Assembly: GCA_025937035.1 (NCBI GenBank)
Contig: JAICSG010000036.1
Coordinates: 1-13,696, forward strand
Source: Thermoanaerobaculia bacterium
Lineage (GTDB): Bacteria > Acidobacteriota > Thermoanaerobaculia > Multivoradales > UBA5704
DNA length: 13,696 bases
Direction of reading: 5' to 3'
This document shows, one piece after another, positions 1 through 6,110 of the stretch (positions are counted from its first letter, which is position 1; each line of letters starts with the position of its first letter). A model generated the notes under the pieces. It saw nothing but the letters and a program-made list of their open reading frames with translations, was not told the origin of the DNA and made no database searches. Both the position numbers and the translations under genes were made by a program.

Positions 1-1566
1 CGCATATCCGAACGAATCCATGACCTTCGGCGCCATGGGGAGCGTTCCGCTCCGCAGATGCTCCACGATCTCTCCGCCGTCGAAGGTCGTGGCGCCGAAC
101 GCGGCGGGCGAGCGCGACGGAATCACGGTCCGCGCGCCGTTGACGATCGCGGCGTGGCCATCCCAGGCGATCTCGCGGATCGAGGAGGCGCCTCCGGGCT
201 GGTTGAGGAACTGTGTGGGCGGATTCACCTGGAAGGGCCGGAGGGCCAGGAAGAGCCTCGCTTTCCGGGCTTTTCCTCGATTGTGAAGGAGATAGCGGGC
301 GCGCAGCACGGATTGCCCCGGCGGGCCGGAGGCGAAGGCGGTGATCTCCAGCGAGAGGCCGTCGCGGGTCCAGGTCACGGTGGGGATGGGGAGATATCCG
401 TCCGCCAATGATTGAGAGGCTTTGACGTCGCTCCACGTGATCAGCTCGCCGTCGAGGAACAGGAACGGCTCGATCGAGAAGGCCCCCTGCCCCACCTCCA
501 GCGCGCCGTCCTCGCCGAGCAGGCCTTCCTCGGAATCGGCGTCCACGCCCACCACCGTCCAATATTCCTGCTGGCCGGAGAAGGAGCGGGGATAGGAGCC
601 GCGGGGGGCGTCCTTGGCGATCTGCTCGAAAAAGGCGTTGATGGTGGGGGCCCAGTCGAGGGGCTTGACGTCGAGATTGAGGAGGCCCGTTCCCCCCATT
701 GTAGAGACGCCCCGTGGGGCGGCTCCTTCGGAGGCCTTTCCTGGAACGGCGACGTTTGGCCTTTGAGGAGACGCCCCACGGGGCGTCTCTACAATGGGGG
801 CAATACCGGCAAGGCGCAGATACCGCGACTCCGTCTCCGGCAGATACAGATAATCCCGCCCGCCGTTCCCCCCTTTCACCTCGCGGACCGCCGTCCACGT
901 TTTCCCATCGTCCGAGATCTCGACCGTGTAGGAGGTGGGGCGGCTCCAATCGATCACCAGTCCGCCATATTCGCGGGATTCCAGGAAATCCCAGGTGACT
1001 GTATTTCCGGAGGTGGTGACGGCCGGCGTTCGCGCATAGGGATGCTCTGGCGGCAGAGGCGTGAATTTCAGGTCGTCGATCCAGACGGTCCCTTTGCCGC
1101 CGGTGCCGGCGGTGACGGCGAATTCGATCGCGGCCACCTGCTTCATGTCGCCGCCGCCGGCGGGGCCCCAGGCGAATTCGATCTGGCGCTTCTTGTTCCG
1201 CAGCTCCCGCCAGTCATGGGGGAACTGGAAATCGCGGCGGTTGATCCACCAGACGTTCTGTCCGCTGGGATCGATCAGCTTGAATTCGAGGTTGTTCACC
1301 GGCGCTTCGCCGCGGATGCGGAAGGAGATCTGCCAGTTGGCGGGCAAGTCGATCGCGAGGGCCTTGTGGGCCACGGCGTAGCCCGCGCCGCCGTGGAAAT
1401 CGAAGTCGAGGCGCAGAGACCCCTGGTCGTCCGAAAGGTCGAGGCGGACGCCGTCCGACGGGGCCGCGGTCCAGCCGGCGATCGTGGAGAAATCGTCGAG
1501 GGCTTGGGCGCTCAGGGACCTGGTTGCAAAAAGGACCGCAAGGACGGCAAGGACAGAGGAGCGCAC
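1..1566 (-). CDS. Secreted multidomain carbohydrate-active protein, C-terminus beyond the left edge
   Basis: Open for 522 codons from a GTG at 1566 to the window edge, so the C-terminal part is missing. The GTG has AAGGAG five bases upstream and lies two bases after the permease stop; a GTG at 1572 would overlap that stop and is an alternative. Residues 1-22 form a signal peptide ending SAQA. Residues ~24-165 look like a CBM11/CIA30-type beta-sandwich (starts DDFSTIAGW, ends GTVWIDDLKF). Residues ~166-255 resemble an F5/8 type C (discoidin) module (SYTVEISDDGKTW, SRYLRLAG). Residues ~256-292 come from a palindromic repeat. Residues ~293-522 start a larger domain (EGLLGEDGALEVGQGAFSIE, LFLALRPFQVNPP) of the kind seen in proteins annotated only as 'coagulation factor 5/8 domain protein'. 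I infer a glycan-binding protein or hydrolase acting outside the inner membrane on the same substrate as the operon's glucanase. I cannot assign a GH family; the catalytic part may lie off-window. Confidence 0.8.
   Translation of the reverse strand, partial: MRSSVLAVLAVLFATRSLSAQALDDFSTIAGWTAAPSDGVRLDLSDDQGSLRLDFDFHGGAGYAVAHKALAIDLPANWQISFRIRGEAPVNNLEFKLIDPSGQNVWWINRRDFQFPHDWRELRNKKRQIEFAWGPAGGGDMKQVAAIEFAVTAGTGGKGTVWIDDLKFTPLPPEHPYARTPAVTTSGNTVTWDFLESREYGGLVIDWSRPTSYTVEISDDGKTWTAVREVKGGNGGRDYLYLPETESRYLRLAGIAPIVETPRGASPQRPNVAVPGKASEGAAPRGVSTMGGTGLLNLDVKPLDWAPTINAFFEQIAKDAPRGSYPRSFSGQQEYWTVVGVDADSEEGLLGEDGALEVGQGAFSIEPFLFLDGELITWSDVKASQSLADGYLPIPTVTWTRDGLSLEITAFASGPPGQSVLRARYLLHNRGKARKARLFLALRPFQVNPPTQFLNQPGGASSIREIAWDGHAAIVNGARTVIPSRSPAAFGATTFDGGEIVEHLRSGTLPMAPKVMDSFGYA
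693..800. repeat. In-frame paired palindromic repeat, copy A
   Basis: Two outer arms of 34 bases (693-726 and 767-800) are reverse complements with one mismatch, separated by 40 bases. Each arm also carries its own palindrome; the right one (769-790) is GAGACGCCCC, AC, GGGGCGTCTC, with ten-base arms. Outer ends read CCCCCATTGTAGAGACG. The element is 108 bases (36 codons) and is translated without a stop inside the leftmost gene, as a linker containing IVETPRGAS and AAPRGVSTM between the discoidin-like module and the C-terminal domain. The same core occurs at 4569-4651. Its layout is like REP/BIME or MITE-type elements; no transposase is nearby. Confidence 0.9.
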
Positions 1567-1568
1567 TC

Positions 1569-2393
1569 TCACTCCTTGATGCTCCCCATGACGATGCCCT
1601 GGATGTAGGAGCGCTGGAGGGCGAGGAAGACGAGGAGGCCCGGCAGGACCGTGATCACCGCTCCGGCCATCATCAGCTCGGTGTCCTGCACGTGCTCGCC
1701 GGAGAGGTTGGCGAGCGCCACGGGCAGGGTGTACTTGCTCTCGTCGGTGAGCACGGTCAGCGGCCACAGGAAGTCGTTCCAGGAGGTCAGGAAGGTGAAG
1801 ACTCCCAGGGTGACGAGGATGGGCTTCATCAGCGGGAGCACCACGCTCCAGTAGATGCGGAGCTCGGAGGCGCCGTCGAGGCGCGCAGCGTCGAGGAGCT
1901 CGTCGGGAATCCCCTGCGCGAACTGGCGGATCAGGAAGATGCCGAAGACGGTGGCGATGGCGGCCACGATCACGCCGCCGAAGGAGTTGACCAGGCCGAG
2001 CGCCCGGATCTCCAGGAAGAGCGGGAGCACCGTGACCTGCGGCGGCACCACCAGGGTCGCCAGCAGCAGGGCGAAGAGCCGGCCGCGGCCGCGGAAGCGC
2101 AGCTTGGCGAAGGCGTACCCCGCCATCGAGTTGCAGAGCAGCGAGATGGCGGTGATCGCCACCGCAAGGAAAAGACTGTTCAGAAAATTCCGCCCGATGT
2201 TGAGGCGGGCGAACAGGGCCGCGTAGTGCTGGAGCGTGGGGTGCGAGGGGAGCAGGCGCAGCGGCAGGGACATCGCCTCGCCGGTGGGCATCAGCGACGC
2301 CGAGAGCATCCACAGGAGGGGCAGCGCGGTGAGCGCCGCCAGGAGCAGCAGCGCGCCGTTGACGGCGATCTTCGCCAACAGCCGGCGGCTCAC
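1569..2393 (-). CDS. Sugar ABC transporter permease, MalG-type (CUT1)
   Basis: A 274-residue inner-membrane permease, a normal length for the MalG-like subunit of carbohydrate uptake (CUT1) ABC importers. The N-terminal helix (residues ~5-30) is followed by several hydrophobic segments. The cytoplasmic coupling loop (EAA motif) is clear at residues ~164-191: DELLDAARLDGA followed by VLPLMKP. The C-terminus is the family's typical QRSYIQGIVMGSIKE. The start is GTG at 2393, overlapping the upstream permease stop by four bases (GTGA), with GGGAGGA seven bases upstream. The same frame stays open upstream to 2672, but that part has no membrane character and lies inside the other permease gene. It should pair with the MalF-type subunit. 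The ATPase is not encoded here, so a shared MsmK/UgpC-type ATPase elsewhere is likely. Confidence 0.95.
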   Translation of the reverse strand: MSRRLLAKIAVNGALLLLAALTALPLLWMLSASLMPTGEAMSLPLRLLPSHPTLQHYAALFARLNIGRNFLNSLFLAVAITAISLLCNSMAGYAFAKLRFRGRGRLFALLLATLVVPPQVTVLPLFLEIRALGLVNSFGGVIVAAIATVFGIFLIRQFAQGIPDELLDAARLDGASELRIYWSVVLPLMKPILVTLGVFTFLTSWNDFLWPLTVLTDESKYTLPVALANLSGEHVQDTELMMAGAVITVLPGLLVFLALQRSYIQGIVMGSIKE

Positions 2394-3298
2394 GCGCTCT
2401 TCCTCCCGCGGAGCAGCGCCTGCAGGCCGGTGGCGGCGATGATCAGCGCGAACAGCACGAAGGCGATCGCCGCCGCGGCGCCGAGGTTCCACCAGCGGAA
2501 CCCCTGCTCGTACATCAGCAAGGTGATCGAGGTGGTCGCGTACAGCGGGCCGCCCCGGGTCATCACGTAGGGCTCGGCGAAGATCTGGAACAAGCTCACG
2601 GTGATCAGGATCCCCACGAAGATGGTGGTCGGCTTCAGCAGCGGCAGGGTGATGTCGCGGAGTTGCCGCCACGCTCCGGCGCCGTCGAGCTCGGCCGCCT
2701 CGTAGAGCGACTCGGGGATGGCCTGGAGCCCCACCACATAGATCACCAGGCCGTAGCCGAAGCTGCGCCAGACCGCCAGCAGGGTGATCGCCACGGTCGC
2801 CCAGGCGGGATCGCCGAGCCAGTCGATCGCCGGCAGATGGAGCAGGCCGAGCATCTGATTGATCAGGCCGTAGCGCGGGTGGTAGAGGTAACGGAAGATC
2901 ACCGCCACGGCCACCAGCGTGGTGACCACCGGCGCGAAGAAGATGGTGCGGAAGAGGCCGCGCAGCTTCGCCACCTTCGAATTCACCAGCAGCGCGCCGC
3001 CGAGCGCCGCCCCCACGGTGAGCGGCACGCCGAGGACGACGAAGACCAGGGTATTGCGGATCACTTTCCAGAACAGCGGATCGCGCAGCAGCCGCAGGTA
3101 GTTGCTGGCGCCCACGAAGCGCAGGTTGCGCAGGTCCGCCAGGGCATAGATGTCGAAGTCGGTGAGCGAGAGCAGCAGCGCCGCGATCAGCGGCAGGGCG
3201 AAGAAGAGGGCGATGGCGCCCAGGGCGGGCGAGAGCAGCAGCCAGGCGGCCCGCCGCTCGGCCACGGAGCCGCGGCGCTCGTCGAGGTCCGGAGTCAC
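2390..3298 (-). CDS. Sugar ABC transporter permease, MalF-type (CUT1)
   Basis: A 302-residue inner-membrane permease. The first membrane helix is at ~18-47 (LSPALGAIALFFALPLIAAL) and the EAA coupling loop at ~196-223 (ESLYEAAELDGAGAW, then ITLPLLKP). The sequence GGLLYATTS-like segment before the last helices (TRGGPLYATTSITLLMYEQG) is typical of MalF/UgpA relatives. It lacks the long periplasmic P2 loop of E. coli MalF, as most CUT1 permeases do. The GTG start at 3298 overlaps the binding-protein stop (GTGA) with GGAGG seven bases upstream, so translation is probably coupled. It forms the transport channel with the MalG-type subunit encoded next. Substrate cannot be read from the permease itself; the neighbouring glucanase suggests beta-gluco-oligosaccharides. 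Confidence 0.95.
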   Translation of the reverse strand: MTPDLDERRGSVAERRAAWLLLSPALGAIALFFALPLIAALLLSLTDFDIYALADLRNLRFVGASNYLRLLRDPLFWKVIRNTLVFVVLGVPLTVGAALGGALLVNSKVAKLRGLFRTIFFAPVVTTLVAVAVIFRYLYHPRYGLINQMLGLLHLPAIDWLGDPAWATVAITLLAVWRSFGYGLVIYVVGLQAIPESLYEAAELDGAGAWRQLRDITLPLLKPTTIFVGILITVSLFQIFAEPYVMTRGGPLYATTSITLLMYEQGFRWWNLGAAAAIAFVLFALIIAATGLQALLRGRKSA

Positions 3299-4668
3299 CG
3301 CCGTGCCTCCGCGCTCGTTTCAGCGCGGTCGAGCATCCAGCGCCGTTTCTCGAGGATGCGGTCGACGTCCGCGTCGAGGGCGGCGAGCGCCTTGTCGAGA
3401 TCGCGGCCGCCGCGCATCACCTGCTCGGCGGCCTCGGCCATGCGGGTGGCGATGCGCTCCCATTCCGGCACTGTCGGGGTCGGCGCCGCGCGCTCCAGTT
3501 GCACGAGGAAGGGCGCGGCCTTGGGGTCGGCGGCGAGCCCGGCCAGAGGCCATGCGGAGCGCCGGGAGGGCAGGTCTCCCGAAAGCTTGTAGAAGCGCGC
3601 TTGGCTGGCCGGCTCGGAGAGGTATTGCAACCATTTCCACGTCGCTTCCGGTGACCGGGCGTGCCGGAAGAGGACAAGGCTGGAGCCCCCCGCCAGCGAG
3701 AGCCCCGGATAGGGCATCCCGGCCTCCGGCGGCGGCAGCGGCGCCGTGGCCCAGAGGTCCTGCTTGTCGGGTGGCAGACGGCGCCGGAACTCGCCGAGGT
3801 TCCAGGGACCGGTGATCACCATCGCGAAATACCCTTCCGCGAACTGCTGGTAGAGGTTCGCCACGCTCTGCAGATCGAGCGACGGCGCCAGGCCGGAGGC
3901 GTAGAGGTCGAGGTAGAAGGCCATCGCCTTGCGGAAGCGCGGATCGCGGAAGTCGCCGCGGCGGCCGCCGTCCGCCAGGAGCGGAGCGCCGGCCTGCAAC
4001 CCGAAGATGACCGGCTGCGTCCACTCGTCGATCGGGAGCAGGATGGCGTAACGGTTGGGACCGCCGCGCTGCTTGATCCGCGCCATGGTCTCGCGCCACT
4101 CGGCCCAGCTCCGCGGCGGCCAGGGGCCGCCCGCCGCCGCCACCAGATCGGTGCGGTAGAAGATCAGGCGGGTGTCCACGTACCAAGGGATGCCCCACGT
4201 CTTGCCGTCGAGCACGTTGGTGTCCCAGACGCCGGCGAAGGAGTCGGCGGCGAGCTCCGGCGGGATCCGCCCGTCGAGGCGGGCCAGGGCGTGCAGCGAC
4301 ACGAATTCCGGAATCCAGGTGTTGCCCAGTTGGGCGGCGTCGGGAGTGGCGTCGCCGACGTAGGCGGTCAGCAGCTTCTCGTGGGCGGCGGTCCAGGGGA
4401 CCTGCTGCACCTCGACCTTGATGTCCGGATGGCGGGCCTCGAACTCCGGCACCATCTCGCGAACGACTTCCCCTTCGCGGCCGAACCCCCAGAACCGCAC
4501 GGTGGTGCGCCCGCCCGCCTCTCCCCTCTCGCAGGAGGTCGCCCCGAGCAAAACGAGAAGCGCGAGCGCCACTGTAGAGACGCCCCGTGGGGCGTCTCCG
4601 TGTTGCGGGGCCACCGCATTGTAGACGCCCCTGGGGGCGTCTCTACAGTGGGCAGCAGCCGTTCTCAA
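3295..4668 (-). CDS. Extracellular sugar-binding lipoprotein (family 1 SBP), signal peptide split by a repeat
   Basis: A 457-residue family 1 solute-binding protein. The mature part starts with TTVRFWGFGREGEVVREM and includes the typical EFEARHPDIKVEVQQVPW, DAAQLGNTWIPEF and WGIPWYVDTRLIFYRTDL. It should hold oligosaccharide in the periplasm and hand it to the two permeases. The chosen start is TTG at 4668, overlapping the glucanase stop (TTGA) and preceded by GGAGG at a seven-base distance. That start gives MRTAAA, then 26 residues encoded by the palindromic repeat, then VALALLVLLGATSC with the probable lipidated Cys46. Removing the repeat leaves an ordinary 20-residue lipoprotein signal, so I infer an in-frame insertion. 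A GTG at 4572 would skip the repeat and leave a signal with no basic residues; it has no Shine-Dalgarno. Whether the long signal is functional is unknown. Confidence 0.92.
   Translation of the reverse strand: MRTAAAHCRDAPRGVYNAVAPQHGDAPRGVSTVALALLVLLGATSCERGEAGGRTTVRFWGFGREGEVVREMVPEFEARHPDIKVEVQQVPWTAAHEKLLTAYVGDATPDAAQLGNTWIPEFVSLHALARLDGRIPPELAADSFAGVWDTNVLDGKTWGIPWYVDTRLIFYRTDLVAAAGGPWPPRSWAEWRETMARIKQRGGPNRYAILLPIDEWTQPVIFGLQAGAPLLADGGRRGDFRDPRFRKAMAFYLDLYASGLAPSLDLQSVANLYQQFAEGYFAMVITGPWNLGEFRRRLPPDKQDLWATAPLPPPEAGMPYPGLSLAGGSSLVLFRHARSPEATWKWLQYLSEPASQARFYKLSGDLPSRRSAWPLAGLAADPKAAPFLVQLERAAPTPTVPEWERIATRMAEAAEQVMRGGRDLDKALAALDADVDRILEKRRWMLDRAETSAEARR
4569..4651. repeat. In-frame paired palindromic repeat, copy B
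   Basis: Outer ends are an 18-base perfect inverted repeat, CCACTGTAGAGACGCCCC at 4569-4586 and its complement at 4634-4651. Inside are two palindromes: 4577-4598 (GAGACGCCCC, GT, GGGGCGTCTC) and 4624-4641 (GACGCCCC, TG, GGGGCGTC). The copy sits six codons after the TTG start of the binding-protein gene and is translated as two DAPRGV-containing segments. Core and layout match the copy at 693-800; the sequence between the two palindromes differs. In the transcript it would form strong hairpins right behind the start codon. Confidence 0.9.
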
Positions 4669-6080
4669 GGCGCCACCTCCGCCAGCCAGCCGCCCGTGAA
4701 GCCGGCGCGCTGCAGGCCGCGCACGATGTGGGGGTTCTTCCGCATCACTTTCCAGACCAGGCCGCTGCGGTGGTTTTCGATCATCGCCACGATCGGTCCC
4801 TGATCGATGCCCAGATAATCGACGTCGAACCACCCCTGCTGCGGATCGACGCGCCCGGCCATCCCCTTCCCGCTCGTCCGCAGGGTGGGATTGAAGGCGT
4901 CGAGGAAGCCGTATTTGGAATAGAGATTGGCGCCGTAGCGGCGCTTCATCTCCCGCAGGGCCGCCATCGACAGGCCGGGGGTGAAGACGATCGATGAGAT
5001 CGCCCCCGTGGGAGCGATCGTGCCGTCGTCGCGGATCTCCCCCTCGGTGGCGCCGCGCGCCGCGTAGCCGTAGAAGGTCCGCTGCCGGCCGTCGATCGTC
5101 AGTGTCTTGTCCATGGGGCCGTCGCAGGCGGTGAGGCCCCAGACGTTCTCGCCGTAGTCGCGATAGCCGCTCGGATTGGCGATCGCATAGGCGTGCTGGG
5201 CGAGCGTGGCGCGGCGGGAATTCTCGAAATAGTCGATCCCATGGGCGCGCATGAAGGGGTCCTGGATGCCGCGGAAGTCGATCCAGACGTGCGAGTACTG
5301 GTGACCGAAGAGAGGCGCGAAGAGCAGGTGCTCCTGGCCGTAAAACGTGCCCCAGCGGTAGGTCTTGGTGTACTGCTCCCAGGCGTCCGCGCCGACCGGA
5401 TGGGTGGGCGAGCCGAGGGCGAGGACGATCACGATCATCGCCTCGTTGTAACCGCGCCAATCATAGGAATGGAAACCTTCCTCGGGCGTCCAGCCCATGC
5501 TGATCGCCGGCCGCCGCGCCTGCTCCCAGGGCCAGTCCACGCGCTCGTAAAGCTGCTCGGCGGTGGCGTGGATGGCCGTTTCGGTGGCGTCGCCGCGATC
5601 GAAATAGGACTGCGCGAAGAGCACGCCGGCCATCAGCAGCGAGGTGTCCACGGTGGACAGCTCGACGGTCTGGAAGCGCTCGGCGGTCCGCATGTCGAGG
5701 AAGTGATAGAAGAAACCTTTGTATCCAGAGACGCCCCGCGGCTCGGGCCCCTGTTTCATGGCGAGGAGCGAGCGCAGCGTGGCCAGGGCCCGCTTCGCGG
5801 CCTGCTGGCGGGTGACGTAGCCGCGCTCGGCGCCGATGCCGTAGGCGGTGAGGCCGAAGCCCACCGCGGCGATGCTGGAGAACGACGGCGTGGGCGCGCG
5901 GTCGGGAATCAGCAGCGTATGGGGATCGGCCAGGTCCCAGAAGTATTGAAACGAGCGGCGCTCGACGTCGTCGAGAAGCGCCGCGTCGGAAACTTTGGCT
6001 GGTGGATCGTGGGGCACGGGCGTGCCCGTGCATGAAGAAGACGCGAGGGCGAGGAGGAGCGGAATGATCCTTCGTGTCAA
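4665..6080 (-). CDS. PF10091 'glycoamylase' lipoprotein, GH144-type endo-beta-1,2-glucanase candidate
   Basis: A 471-residue protein with a lipoprotein signal (MTRRIIPLLLALASSSC, Cys17). Motifs of the PF10091 (alpha/alpha)6 family run through the length: SFQYFWDLADP (~43-53), SSIAAVGFGLTAYGIGAERG (~68-87), GYKGFFYHFLD (~119-129), ELSTVDTSLLMAGVLFA (~140-156), GYNEAMIVIVLALGSPTH (~210-227), PLFGHQYSHVWIDFRGI (~256-272), GIDYFENSRRAT (~281-292), WGLTACDGP (~314-322), GTIAPTGA (~353-360), GWFDVDYLGIDQGPI (~416-430). Characterised GH144 members are endo-beta-1,2-glucanases that release sophoro-oligosaccharides; related domains occur in cyclic beta-1,2-glucan synthases. An outer-membrane or periplasmic role before uptake is inferred. 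The start is TTG at 6080 with AGGAGG five bases upstream; no better in-frame start exists. It lies 30 bases after the receptor gene and overlaps the binding protein by four. Exact substrate specificity is not proven by sequence. Confidence 0.9.
   Translation of the reverse strand: MTRRIIPLLLALASSSCTGTPVPHDPPAKVSDAALLDDVERRSFQYFWDLADPHTLLIPDRAPTPSFSSIAAVGFGLTAYGIGAERGYVTRQQAAKRALATLRSLLAMKQGPEPRGVSGYKGFFYHFLDMRTAERFQTVELSTVDTSLLMAGVLFAQSYFDRGDATETAIHATAEQLYERVDWPWEQARRPAISMGWTPEEGFHSYDWRGYNEAMIVIVLALGSPTHPVGADAWEQYTKTYRWGTFYGQEHLLFAPLFGHQYSHVWIDFRGIQDPFMRAHGIDYFENSRRATLAQHAYAIANPSGYRDYGENVWGLTACDGPMDKTLTIDGRQRTFYGYAARGATEGEIRDDGTIAPTGAISSIVFTPGLSMAALREMKRRYGANLYSKYGFLDAFNPTLRTSGKGMAGRVDPQQGWFDVDYLGIDQGPIVAMIENHRSGLVWKVMRKNPHIVRGLQRAGFTGGWLAEVAP
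4676..4680 (-). promoter_or_regulatory. Ribosome binding site that fixes the TTG start of the binding protein
   Basis: GGAGG (minus strand) lies seven bases before the TTG at 4668-4666, inside the last codons of the glucanase gene. Neither alternative in-frame GTG (4572, or the one between the two repeat palindromes) has such a site. This supports translation through the repeat. Confidence 0.7.
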
Positions 6081-6110
6081 GCGGTCCTCCTCGCCATGCG
6101 GGTCAAGCTA

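Noticed and set aside
412..3592. Long plus-strand open frames (412-1608, 1524-2570, 2663-3592)
   Set aside because: All lie opposite permease and leftmost-gene coding frames; composition is low-complexity, with no recognisable motif, and they overlap each other.
4669..5460. Upstream extension of the binding-protein frame to 5460
   Set aside because: The frame is open only by chance inside the glucanase gene; the translation is Arg/Pro-rich and without homology. The Shine-Dalgarno at 4676-4680 and the lipoprotein signal place the start at 4668.
5727..5743. Possible third copy of the palindromic repeat (AGAGACGCCCCGCGG)
   Set aside because: Only about 15 bases match, there is no second arm, and the residues lead straight into the conserved GYKGFFYHFLD motif of the glucanase, so chance similarity is more likely.
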